Source: Actinomycetota bacterium
Lineage (GTDB): Bacteria; Actinomycetota; Actinomycetes; Streptosporangiales; Streptosporangiaceae
Direction: 5' to 3'
NCBI GenBank assembly: GCA_027314515.1
Contig: DAHVAR010000146.1
Span: forward strand, 1-52,135
Length of the DNA: 52,135 bases
In this document: piece after piece, positions 1-7,506 of the stretch
Position numbering within the stretch: the first letter of the stretch is position 1
Layout of the letters: each line of letters starts with the position of its first letter
Position numbers and translations under genes: made by a program
The notes under the pieces: model-generated
The model's database searches: none
Told to the model about the DNA's origin: nothing
Seen by the model: the letters and a program-made list of their open reading frames with translations, nothing else

Positions 1-66
1 TACGCTACCCTTATGGCCGCGGCGCTGATCTACCCGGCCAGGATGGCGGGTGGCACCGCCAGGCAG

Positions 67-139
67 TCCCGCGTAGCTCAATCGGCAGAGCGTCCGGCTG
101 TTAACCGGCAGGTTATAGGTTCGAGTCCTATCGCGGGAG
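67..139 (+). tRNA. tRNA-Asn (anticodon GTT)
   Basis: A complete cloverleaf can be folded. The acceptor arms at 67-73 and 132-138 pair perfectly, the D arm is GCTC/GAGC, and the seven-base anticodon loop carries GTT at 100-102. The T arm is CCTAT-type with the TTCGAGT loop and the discriminator base is G139. The bottom pair of the anticodon stem is T-C, a mismatch. CCA is not encoded. No integrase or duplicated 3' end is seen next to it, so there is no sign that it is used as an attachment site here. Confidence 0.95.
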
Positions 140-294
140 CTCCGAGGTATCCAGTCCGCACCATGATTCATGGTCACATCTGGGTCTGACACCCATGATG
201 ACCTGGCCTCAGCCTGGGGCCGGGTCCGGATTACCGGAGCGCCGATCGCTGTGCCGGACCCGGCCACCTACCCGACTGGCTACCCGGCGCGACG

Positions 295-1191
295 TCAGGT
301 CTCGGGACTGCCGATCACGGCGGTGGCCAGCCTCCCGGCGCGCTCGCGGTCGCCGATGGCGTCGATCTCCATGATCTTGCCGTCAGCGACGGTGAAGGCC
401 ATGACAACAAACGGGCGTCCGCGTCTGGTGATGACGACGCCGGCCGCGCCGTTGACCAGGGCAGGAAGAACCTCGGCGGCGGGGTGCGCACCGAGCTGGG
501 CCTGCCGGGCGACGGCCGCGGCGCCACGGAACACGGCGGACTGGCGTGGCCTGGCCGGGCTGAAGTCGGCTCGCAGCACGACGTCGGGGTGCAGGACGGT
601 GATGAGCGCATCGAAGTCGCCGGCCCGGGCCGCGGCGAAGAAGGCATCCACCGCGGCCCGCTGGCGGGCAAGATCCCGTTCCGGAGCGGCTATCTCGGCG
701 CCGCGGACCCGGCGCCTGGCCCGGCTAGCCAGTTGCCTGGTCGCCTGGGTAGTCCGGCCCATCATGGGAGCTATCTCCTCGAAGGGCAGATCGAACATGT
801 CGTGAAGCACGAAGGCCAGGCGCTCGGCCGGGGACAGAGTGTCGAGCACTACCTGGAGGGCTACGCCGATGGAGTCGGCCATCAGCGCTTCGTCTTCCGG
901 GGAGGCCTCGCCGTGCGCGGTCACGATCGGATCAGGCACCAGGGCCTCGATGAACTCCTCGCGCCGGGCGTTACGCGACCGCAGAGTGTTGAGACAGACG
1001 CGAGCGACAATGGTGGTCAGCCAGCCGCTCAAGTTCTGCACATCGTCGGCTCCGGCCCGGCTCACGCGCTCCCAGGCGTCCTGGACGGCATCGTCGGCCT
1101 CGGTGAGCGAGCCGAGCATCCGGTAGGCCACTGCGCGCAGCCGGGGCCTGTGCTCTTCGAAGCGACTGGCCAGCCACTGCTGCTCGTCCAT
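295..1191 (-). CDS. ECF sigma factor with SnoaL-like C-terminal domain (ECF41/ECF56, SigJ-like)
   Basis: Alternative RNA polymerase sigma factor, 298 aa. Region 2 (about residues 10-80: RLRAVAYRMLGS, DAVQDAW) and region 4 (about 115-165: LSPAERLAFVLHDMF, FEEIAPMMG) are clear. A SnoaL/NTF2-like tail follows from about residue 175 to the end (VDAFFAAARAGDFDAL, VITRRGRPFVVMAF). In ECF41-type factors this fused tail replaces a separate anti-sigma factor and modulates activity. The DGGGK-type motif of classical ECF41 tails is not seen, so the related ECF56-like group is possible. I chose the ATG at 1191 rather than the upstream GTG because GGAGG at 1201-1205 lies just in front of it. No anti-sigma gene or oxidoreductase partner is adjacent. 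Confidence 0.9.
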   Translation of the reverse strand: MDEQQWLASRFEEHRPRLRAVAYRMLGSLTEADDAVQDAWERVSRAGADDVQNLSGWLTTIVARVCLNTLRSRNARREEFIEALVPDPIVTAHGEASPEDEALMADSIGVALQVVLDTLSPAERLAFVLHDMFDLPFEEIAPMMGRTTQATRQLASRARRRVRGAEIAAPERDLARQRAAVDAFFAAARAGDFDALITVLHPDVVLRADFSPARPRQSAVFRGAAAVARQAQLGAHPAAEVLPALVNGAAGVVITRRGRPFVVMAFTVADGKIMEIDAIGDRERAGRLATAVIGSPET

Positions 1192-1215
1192 GTCTGCCGT
1201 CCTCCCTATCACAAT

Positions 1216-1242
1216 GACCCACGGGGCACCGCAGATGTGACG
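1216..1242 (-). promoter_or_regulatory. Candidate ECF41-type promoter upstream of the sigma gene
   Basis: Read on the minus strand, CGTCACA (1242-1236), a 16-nt spacer and GGTC (1219-1216) resemble the published ECF41 signature TGTCACA-N15/16-CGTC, with one difference in each box. The expected start point near 1209 would leave a short leader holding the GGAGG at 1201-1205. This would make the sigma gene self-activating. The match is by eye, from memory of the consensus. Confidence 0.4.
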
Positions 1243-1372
1243 TCCGCGCGCTTCAGATCGGGGCGGTCCGCGACGGCATGCCGGTGGCCCGGCCGGATGA
1301 GGAGTCTTTTCATCCGCCGGGCCACTGCGAGGTTGCGCTAGCGAGCCGGCTGAGCCAGCCCGTTCCGGCCGG

Positions 1373-2989
1373 TTATCCCATCATGGGCGGCTGAATGCCC
1401 TGCAGGTCCTCCCTGGTCACCCGGATCATGACCACGGTGATGACGAGTGCGAGGAGGGCGATGGCCGCCGAGAGCTCGAAGCCGCGGGAGAAGCCGACGG
1501 CTAGCGAGTGGTCGCTGACGGCCCGCTTGAAAGCGGCAATCTGGGCCGGCGTCGGGTGGACCGCGTTGCCTGCGGCGGCAGCCTTGGCCGCGGTCGCCTG
1601 GGCGACCGCGACAGAGTGCCGGGCTGTGCTGGCGACGACGGTCCAGGCGACTGTGCCGAGCAGGGCCAGGCCGATTGACCCGCCGACCTGCTGGCCGGTG
1701 TTGACCAGGCTGGAGGCTAGACCCGCGTCGCGCTCCTCAACCTTCGACAGGGCGACGAGGGTCAGCGGCATGAACAGCATGCCGAGGCCTGCCGCGGTGA
1801 CCATCATCGGGCCAAGCAGGCCGCCCGCATAGCTGCTGTGCGCGGTGATCCGGGACAGCCAGAACATGCCTCCAGCAGCGAGGACCGATCCCGCGATGAG
1901 CAGCGGCCGGGCTCCGATCCGGCCGACTAGCAGGGAGCTGGCTCCGGCCATCAGCATGATCATTCCGACCATCGGCAGGTAGGCGAAGCCCGTCTTCAGC
2001 GGGCTGTAGCCCCAGACCGTCTGGACGAAGATGGTGAGGAAGAAGAAGATCCCGAACATCGCGGTGCCGACGCAGAGCATGATCAGGTTCGCGCCGGACC
2101 GGTTCCGGTTCCTGAAGATCCGCAGCGGCAGCAGCGCGTGCGTGCTGCGAGACTCGATCAGCAGGAACGATCCAAGCAGGACGACCGCCGCCACGAGCGA
2201 CACGATCACCTTGGTGTCACCCCAGTGGGAGACGCCGTTCTGGCCGGTTGCGGCGCTGGACAGGCCGTAAACCAGGGCTGCCAGCCCGCCCGTGCCGGTG
2301 ATTGCGCCAGGCAGGTCGAATCGGCGACTGTGGCGCTTCGACTCGGCCAGCACGCGGGGCGCCAGGACGGCGACGACGGCTGCGATGGGCACGTTCACGA
2401 AGAAGACCCAGCGCCAGGACAGGTACGAGGTGAGCACGCCGCCCGCCAGCAGGCCAACCGCCGCGCCGCCGATGCTCATGGCCGCGTAGACGCCCATCGC
2501 CCGGTTCCGCCGGGATCCCTCCGGGAACGTGGTGGTTACCAGGGACAGTGCGGTGGGCGCGACGATCGCACCGCCCAGGCCCTGGACGGCGCGGGTGGTC
2601 AGCAGCCAGGCCTGGCCGGTCGCGAGGCCGCCTGCCAGCGAGGCAACTGCGAACAGCACGATGCCGATCACGAAGACGCGCCGACGGCCGAGGATGTCAC
2701 CGGCCCGCCCGCCGAGCAGCAGGAAGCCGCCGAATGTCAGTGCGTAAGCGTTGACCACCCATTCCAGGCCGTTGTCGGAGAAGCCCAGCGCGGTGCGGAT
2801 ATGAGGGAGTGCGACGTTCACGATCGTGGCATCGAGCACCACCATCAGCTGGGCGGCGGCGATGACGACAAGCGCCAGGCCAAGGTGGCGGTGGGCGGGG
2901 CCGGCCGTGCCAGACGACCGGACAGCTGCACTGTCCGCGATGGCGGTGCTGCCCGGCCGCTGGTTAAGGCCTGGTGATTCGGCAGACAT
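1373..2989 (-). CDS. MFS drug efflux transporter, DHA2 (EmrB/QacA) family
   Basis: Integral membrane exporter of about 538 aa with the 14-helix layout of the DHA2 family, which expels drugs or other small molecules using the proton gradient. Family motifs are visible: LDATIVNVALPHI in the first helix, GGRAGDILGRRR between helices 2 and 3, and the motif-C-like GGAVGLLAGG. The ORF runs upstream to 3034, but the ATG at 2989 is preferred because AGGAG (plus-strand CTCCT at 3001-3005) precedes it. It lies downstream of and on the same strand as the MarR gene, with a 278-bp gap that can fold into hairpins. The usual arrangement of a MarR repressor controlling an efflux pump fits. Substrate unknown. 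Confidence 0.9.
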   Translation of the reverse strand: MSAESPGLNQRPGSTAIADSAAVRSSGTAGPAHRHLGLALVVIAAAQLMVVLDATIVNVALPHIRTALGFSDNGLEWVVNAYALTFGGFLLLGGRAGDILGRRRVFVIGIVLFAVASLAGGLATGQAWLLTTRAVQGLGGAIVAPTALSLVTTTFPEGSRRNRAMGVYAAMSIGGAAVGLLAGGVLTSYLSWRWVFFVNVPIAAVVAVLAPRVLAESKRHSRRFDLPGAITGTGGLAALVYGLSSAATGQNGVSHWGDTKVIVSLVAAVVLLGSFLLIESRSTHALLPLRIFRNRNRSGANLIMLCVGTAMFGIFFFLTIFVQTVWGYSPLKTGFAYLPMVGMIMLMAGASSLLVGRIGARPLLIAGSVLAAGGMFWLSRITAHSSYAGGLLGPMMVTAAGLGMLFMPLTLVALSKVEERDAGLASSLVNTGQQVGGSIGLALLGTVAWTVVASTARHSVAVAQATAAKAAAAGNAVHPTPAQIAAFKRAVSDHSLAVGFSRGFELSAAIALLALVITVVMIRVTREDLQGIQPPMMG

Positions 2990-3163
2990 GTTTAACGTGG
3001 CTCCTTGACTACAGTCCGTGTTCATTGCGGGCACTGCTGAACAATCCGGCGGTGCTGTTGGCGCTGCGCAGCTGTGCTCGCTGCAGTGCTGCAGGCTTGC
3101 CGCCCAGGGGCTTATGGGCCGTCGGCTAACGGCCGCACAAAACTAAGGTCAGGTGCCTGTGGG

Positions 3164-3218
3164 TGCCGCCGGGCTCACTTGCGATCCGGTGCCCGGCGGC
3201 AGCGGCGTGAGCCGCTGC
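3164..3218 (-). promoter_or_regulatory. Two overlapping hairpins between marR-type gene and efflux gene
   Basis: Perfect 10-bp arms TGCCGCCGGG/CCCGGCGGCA lie at 3164-3173 and 3192-3201. A second perfect 8-bp hairpin GCAGCGGC/GCCGCTGC with a 4-nt loop lies at 3199-3206 and 3211-3218. They share bases 3199-3201. On the transcript running from the MarR gene into the MFS gene they could act as an attenuator or processing site. There is no T-run after them. No gene is visible in the surrounding 2990-3267 gap. Confidence 0.4.
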
Positions 3219-3267
3219 GTTGCGTGGACCTGGTCTCAGCTGACCGAGGTCTGACTCACGACGTCCG

Positions 3268-3828
3268 TCACCTCCCAGCGGCAGCCGGGGAGTTAGCCGG
3301 ATTGGCGTCCTGCGCGACGCTGTCCTGCAGCGCGCTGGTGAACAGGCCATGCAGCGCCTCCTTCGCGGACGCCCCGGCGTCCGCTTCGCAGTCATGGCCC
3401 GCGCTCAGCATCTTGCGGATCAGGGCAAGCAGTTGCGCGCGCTCGGACTCGTTGAGTGCCCGGTTCCACGGCATCCGGGCAGTTATCTCGGCCTCGACGC
3501 GCTGCTTGAGCGCCTCACCCTCGCTGGTCAAGACGATGTTCTTCACCCGCCGGTCGGCCGCGTGCGGCTCTCGCCTCGCCAGCCCGCGCTTCTCGAGCAT
3601 GTCGGCGATGAGGGTGACGAAGGACGGGTCGCAGTGCAGCCGCTTGCCCAGTTCCTTCATGGCCATCGGGCAGTCGAGGGTGTGCAGCACCTTGATGAAC
3701 GGTGCCGGGATACTGAGCCGGTGAGCAACCTGCTCGGCCTGGCCGACGATGCGCCCGATTAGCTCGAAAATGCAGTCAGCGACCTCTGCGGTCTGCTGGT
3801 CTGCGCTGCGGTCGGGCGCGACGGGCAC
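3268..3828 (-). CDS. MarR-family transcriptional regulator
   Basis: Winged-helix repressor, 186 aa. The core reads CPMAMKELGKRLHCDPSFVTLIADMLEKRGLARRE (helix-turn-helix, about residues 53-88), followed by the wing DRRVKNIVLTSEG that is typical of MarR proteins, which dimerise and release DNA on binding phenolic or other ligands. The start is GTG at 3828, preceded by AGGAGAG. The C-terminal 30 residues are Ala-rich and probably disordered. It sits upstream of and co-oriented with the DHA2 efflux gene and behind a promoter carrying two palindromes, which indicates autoregulation and control of the pump. Confidence 0.93.
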   Translation of the reverse strand: MPVAPDRSADQQTAEVADCIFELIGRIVGQAEQVAHRLSIPAPFIKVLHTLDCPMAMKELGKRLHCDPSFVTLIADMLEKRGLARREPHAADRRVKNIVLTSEGEALKQRVEAEITARMPWNRALNESERAQLLALIRKMLSAGHDCEADAGASAKEALHGLFTSALQDSVAQDANPANSPAAAGR

Positions 3829-3868
3829 GGTCAGTCTCTCCTGCTGGCGAAGATGAGTTGCTAAAAAG

Positions 3869-3910
3869 TTGAGCGACTCAAATGCTACTCGGCTCAGTTG
3901 AGCGCGTCAA
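3869..3910 (-). promoter_or_regulatory. marR-type gene promoter with two palindromic operators
   Basis: On the minus strand TTGACG (plus 3905-3910), a 17-nt spacer and TAGCAT (plus 3882-3887) form a near-consensus housekeeping promoter. Two related 13-bp palindromes flank it: TTGAGCGACTCAA at 3869-3881, over the expected start point, and TTGAGCGCGTCAA at 3898-3910, over the -35 box. Their centres are 29 bp apart. Placement over -35 and +1 is what a repressor needs; the neighbouring MarR protein is the obvious candidate. Confidence 0.75.
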
Positions 3911-4077
3911 TCTTTGCTGTACTCAAGCTACTGACCCCGGAACGTTTGCCGTGCGGCCTAGCTCATTTCACTCCCTGCTGGTTTGCCGGGAACGCAACGG
4001 GCATAGCGGGCGCCGGAAGCCGTGAAACCAGCAGGGTGTCACATGGACAGCCGGAAACCAGCGCCGCAGCAGGCAAG

Positions 4078-4581
4078 TCAATAACCCAGCAGGCCCTTGA
4101 TGAAGGCGGCTTGCCCCGCGTGCTGAAGATCGTCGGCGAGCACGCTCACCAGGCGGACCGCCATTGTCACCGGCGGATCCCAGCGGCGGTCCACGATCGT
4201 CGCGAAGTCGGCATCCGACAGGCCGCCGAGGAACGAGATGGTCTGCTCGTACGTAGCGTTGTGATAGGCGGACAGCAGGTCGTGGCCGAGCCTTACGGCC
4301 GCTACCTGGTCGAGGTCGTGGCCGTAACCGATGTCGGCCGGATCCAGGGGCAAGCCGCACTGCTCCTGGAAGCCCTGTGCCAGCCACACTTGCTCGAGGC
4401 CGCCGGCCCCGGCGATGTGGTCGTCCTGAACCCTGGTCAGATGCCAGACCAGCCAGCCGATTGAGTTCGCCGAACCGTCGACGCGAAAGTCGAGGTCCTC
4501 CTGAGTCAGGCCGTCGAGCACGTCATGCACCACCTCGCGGATCCGGCCGAAGCCGTCGACCAGCAATGCGTTAGCAGACAT
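4078..4581 (-). CDS. DinB/DUF664 family protein
   Basis: About 167 aa with the DinB-like four-helix layout: LLVDGFGRIREVVHDVLDGLT at the start, WLVWHLTRVQDDHIAG (the conserved WHLxRxxDH block with a metal-binding His) in the middle, and DDLQHAGQAAFIKGL near the end. These proteins often bind a divalent metal, and some are mycothiol- or bacillithiol-dependent transferases. The ATG at 4581 is preferred over that at 4614 because GGGGG lies just upstream of it. The enzymatic role is not known from the sequence. It appears to be a single gene. Confidence 0.85.
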   Translation of the reverse strand: MSANALLVDGFGRIREVVHDVLDGLTQEDLDFRVDGSANSIGWLVWHLTRVQDDHIAGAGGLEQVWLAQGFQEQCGLPLDPADIGYGHDLDQVAAVRLGHDLLSAYHNATYEQTISFLGGLSDADFATIVDRRWDPPVTMAVRLVSVLADDLQHAGQAAFIKGLLGY

Positions 4582-4698
4582 CAATTCCCCCGAAGCAGTA
4601 GGCCGCACGAGCACTGACGCTAGTACCCGGCAGCCGGCCGGGTGGCATCCGGGCAGCCAGTTCGGGTCGGCCGGCGCAGCACGCCCGGCTGCACCCGG

Positions 4699-4917
4699 TC
4701 AGTGCCGGATTAGCGCATCCCAGGCCGCGAGGAGGAGAACGAGGGAGATGGCCAGGACCCACACTCCGCTGCGCCACCTCGTCTTCCGGCCGCCGCGGAG
4801 CCTTGTCTTCGCTACCTTGACATCGCCGTGTGCCGCGTATGTGGTGTGACCATGCCAGCCGAGCACGGAGCCGACGACGAGGAAGATAACTACTGCGCCG
4901 ATTACTTCCGCGGTCAT
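4699..4917 (-). CDS. Small two-helix membrane protein
   Basis: 72 aa, with a hydrophobic segment at each end: about residues 4-22 (VIGAVVIFLVVGSVLG) and 50-66 (GVWVLAISLVLLLAAW), joined by a basic loop (KVAKTRLRGGRKTRWR). By the positive-inside rule the loop should be cytoplasmic. Third codon positions are G/C-rich like the neighbours. No strong ribosome binding site is seen. I do not recognise the family; the call rests on coding bias and the two clean membrane segments. Confidence 0.55.
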   Translation of the reverse strand: MTAEVIGAVVIFLVVGSVLGWHGHTTYAAHGDVKVAKTRLRGGRKTRWRSGVWVLAISLVLLLAAWDALIRH

Positions 4918-5062
4918 ACCCAGGTCTTTCTGCCTGCGGGTCCCCCTGCCCGCCTCGATGATGCCTCATCAGCGAAGTCGACTCCAGCGGAAACGCCGAT
5001 CGCCGGCGCTGGCAGGATGTAGTGACCGAAGACAGGGCCAGTGCGAAGGAGCATGCACCGGG

Positions 5063-5809
5063 ATGAGCGAGGAACTAACCGCCCAGACCATCCGCATCAC
5101 CGGGTTTGGCGGCGACGAGGTCGAGGCTTACCTGGGCGTTCCCGGCGACGGCGCGGCGTCGCGAGGCAGCGTGGTCGTCATCCATCACATGCCTGGTTAC
5201 GACACCTGGTCCAAGGAGGTCGTCAGGAAGTTCGCAGCGAACGGCTACGCCGCGCTGATGCCGAATCTCTACTTCCGTGAGGCGCCGGGCGCGAGCCCCG
5301 ACGACGCGGCCGCGACGGCGCGCGCTAACGGGGGAGTGCCAGACGGGCGCCTGGTAGGCGACGTCGCGGGCGCGGCGGACTATCTGCGCGCGTTGCCGGG
5401 CTCGAATGGCAAGGTCGGTGTCATCGGCTACTGCTCCGGCGGCCGCCAGTCGTTCCTGGCAGCTTGCAGCCTGCAGCTCGACGCAGCCGTTGATTGCTAC
5501 GGCGCGTGCATCGTGAACGCGCCGCCGGAAGGCATGCCGCTCAAGGTGGAGCCCATCGTGGACCTGGCACCGAATCTGTCCTGCCCGCTGCTCGGCCTGT
5601 TCGGCGCAGACGACCGGTACCCGGCACCTGAGGAGACCGCGAAGCTGTCCGCGGTGCTAGACGGACTTGGGAAGCCACATGAGTTCCGCACTTATGACGG
5701 TGCCGGGCACGCTTTCTTTGCCGTGGACCGGCCGGCCTACCGCCCGGAGGCAGCGACGGACGGGTGGCAGAAGATCTGGGACTTCTACGGCCGCTACCTG
5801 ACAAGCTGA
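5063..5809 (+). CDS. Dienelactone hydrolase family protein
   Basis: Alpha/beta hydrolase of 248 aa with the Cys-Asp-His triad of dienelactone hydrolases: the nucleophile C124 in GYCSGGR, acid D183/D184 in GADDRYP and H216 in GAGHAFF. The family opens lactones such as dienelactone in chloroaromatic degradation, although most members have unknown substrates. The ATG at 5063 follows GAAGGAG at about 5045-5051, whereas the longer ORF from 4958 has no such site. The DUF6295 gene begins 10 nt after the stop, so the two form an operon. Confidence 0.9.
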   Translation: MSEELTAQTIRITGFGGDEVEAYLGVPGDGAASRGSVVVIHHMPGYDTWSKEVVRKFAANGYAALMPNLYFREAPGASPDDAAATARANGGVPDGRLVGDVAGAADYLRALPGSNGKVGVIGYCSGGRQSFLAACSLQLDAAVDCYGACIVNAPPEGMPLKVEPIVDLAPNLSCPLLGLFGADDRYPAPEETAKLSAVLDGLGKPHEFRTYDGAGHAFFAVDRPAYRPEAATDGWQKIWDFYGRYLTS

Positions 5810-5819
5810 GGAGCTTTAC

Positions 5820-6083
5820 ATGTGCACGTACAACACTGAGAACATCGCGATCACGGGCAGCGGGAAGGGCGCAAACGGCTGGTTCTCGCTGAGCGACGCG
5901 ACGGTGTACTTCGACCATCCGGTGCATGCGATGGCCGAGCACACCCTCAACATCGACTTCCGCAACCCGGCTGGCGGGCCGTCGGCGCGAGTTGCGGTTG
6001 AGCTGACGGCAGAGTCGGCGCGCGCGCTCGCCGCCGCGATCGAGGCTGCCCTGGCGTCGGTGCCGGCTGCGCTGGTGTCCTGA
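5820..6083 (+). CDS. DUF6295 family protein
   Basis: A small soluble protein of 87 aa beginning MCTYNTENIAITGSGKGA and containing WFSLSDATVYFDHPVHA and AEHTLNIDF, which I recognise as the DUF6295 family of actinobacteria. The conserved Cys2 and the two His in DHPVHA are possible metal ligands. GAGGAG sits seven bases before the ATG. It is immediately downstream of the dienelactone hydrolase and probably translated with it, so a joint role is likely. No function is known for the family. Confidence 0.85.
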   Translation: MCTYNTENIAITGSGKGANGWFSLSDATVYFDHPVHAMAEHTLNIDFRNPAGGPSARVAVELTAESARALAAAIEAALASVPAALVS

Positions 6084-6201
6084 CGACGAGAGCGTTCTGC
6101 GCCGCTCCTGGCCCGCGTGCGCTCTGACCGGCGCCGGTGTGAATTGTCGGCACCGCGTGCCACGATCGGAGGCATAGCGCGGGGTCGGGCTGGAGGATGC
6201 G

Positions 6202-7461
6202 GTGAAGTTCAGGGTCGGGCGAGATGTACTAGGCGAGGCGGTGGCGTGGGTGGCACGCGCGCTGCCGGCCAGGCCGGTCGTTCCAGTGCTGTCCGGGTTG
6301 ATGCTTGAGGCCGATGCTGACGAGCTGACCCTGTCGTGCTTCGACTACGAGGTATCGGCGCGCATTCACATCCCCGCCGAGATTGGCGAGCCTGGCATCG
6401 CACTGGTGCCTGGCCGGCTGCTGGCCGAGATCGCACGGAGCCTGCCGTCACTTGACGTCGAGGTTGCTGACGCGGGGGAGATGCTCATGCTCACCTGTGG
6501 CAGCGCCGAGTTCGCGCTCGTCTCGCTGCCGCTGGAGGACTACCCGAAGCTGCCCGAGCTGCCGCCCGCAGTCGGCACCGTCGACGGCGGCGAGCTGGCG
6601 ATCGCGGCGGGCCAGGTCGTGCCGTCCGCCAGCCGCGACGACACGCTGCCGATGCTGACCGGCGTGTGCCTCGACTTCGACGGGACCAAGCTGACGCTGG
6701 CGGCGACCGACCGGTACCGGCTGGCGGTGCGCACCCTGGCATGGGAGCCGGCGGATCCATCCATGCACGCATCCGCGCTGGTGCCTGCCAAGACACTTGC
6801 CGATGTCGCCAGGACGATGACGACGGGGCGGCCGGTGACGATAGCTCTCGGCAAGCCGCACCCAGATGCAGGCCGTCCGGCCGACGGGCTGATCAGTTTC
6901 GAGTCCGGCGGGCGGCGACTTACTACCCGGCTGATCGGCGCGGAGTTCATCAGGTACGCCGCCCGGTTCCCGAAGGGCTTTGAGGCCAGTGCCGACTTGC
7001 CGGCGGCACCCTTCACCGAGGCCGTCCGCAGGGTCTCCCTGGTGGCTGATCGCACCACGCCAGTCCAGCTGGCATTCCGCCGCAACGTTGTGGTGGTCGA
7101 GGCGCAGTCCGACGGCCGGGCGAGGGCGGTCGAGTCGGTGCCCGTCGGATTCGCGGGCGCCGATCAGGTCATCTCGTTCAACCCGCATTACCTGCTCGAC
7201 GGCTTGGCGGCTGCGGTGCTGACCGGCCAGGCCAAGGCAGGCGCGACCGATGACAACCTGTCGGCCGCGGCTGGCCAGATCAGGCTGCAGTTCACCAGCT
7301 CCGCCAAGCCCGCGCTCATCACCTGGGCCGCAGGTGATGGCTCCGCAGGTGATGGCGAGCCAGGCCGCCAGGCGGCGGCCGACAGCGCCGATGATGAGCC
7401 GGACCGCCCAGCCGAGTTCCGGTACCTGGTTGTTCCGCTCCGGGCACCGGCAGCCAGCTGA
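6202..7461 (+). CDS. DNA polymerase III beta sliding clamp paralogue
   Basis: A DnaN-fold protein of 419 aa with three clamp domains: KFRVGRDVLGEAVAWVARALPARP (domain 1), ELAIAAGQVVPSASRDDTLPMLTGVCLDF with ATDRYRLAVR (domain 2), and FTEAVRRVSLVADRTTPVQLAF (domain 3). A true clamp encircles DNA and tethers polymerase. It lies outside any dnaA-dnaN-recF setting, so it is a second copy. Compared with usual clamps (about 370-380 aa) it has an acidic, Gly-rich insertion (about residues 375-405) before the final strand, and the C-terminus YLVVPLRAPAAS departs from the usual YLxMPxR end. The GTG start follows GGAGG. It may serve repair or a special polymerase. Confidence 0.88.
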   Translation: MKFRVGRDVLGEAVAWVARALPARPVVPVLSGLMLEADADELTLSCFDYEVSARIHIPAEIGEPGIALVPGRLLAEIARSLPSLDVEVADAGEMLMLTCGSAEFALVSLPLEDYPKLPELPPAVGTVDGGELAIAAGQVVPSASRDDTLPMLTGVCLDFDGTKLTLAATDRYRLAVRTLAWEPADPSMHASALVPAKTLADVARTMTTGRPVTIALGKPHPDAGRPADGLISFESGGRRLTTRLIGAEFIRYAARFPKGFEASADLPAAPFTEAVRRVSLVADRTTPVQLAFRRNVVVVEAQSDGRARAVESVPVGFAGADQVISFNPHYLLDGLAAAVLTGQAKAGATDDNLSAAAGQIRLQFTSSAKPALITWAAGDGSAGDGEPGRQAAADSADDEPDRPAEFRYLVVPLRAPAAS

Positions 7462-7473
7462 GTGACTTGCTGG

Positions 7474-7500
7474 CCACCGGGAGGTGCAGGGTGCCGGTGG
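7474..7500. terminator. Bidirectional hairpin between convergent genes
   Basis: Perfect 7-bp arms CCACCGG (7474-7480) and CCGGTGG (7494-7500) with a 13-nt loop lie in the 45-bp gap between the stops of the clamp paralogue and the DUF1707 gene. There is no T-run, which is common for actinobacterial terminators. Confidence 0.55.
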
Positions 7501-7506
7501 GTGCGG

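Noticed and set aside
67-139. tRNA-Asn as an integration site
   Set aside because: No integrase gene and no second copy of the tRNA 3' end were seen in the window.
484-1341. 285-codon open frame on the plus strand
   Set aside because: It lies opposite the ECF sigma gene, has no domain and an Arg/Gly/His-rich composition typical of a shadow frame.
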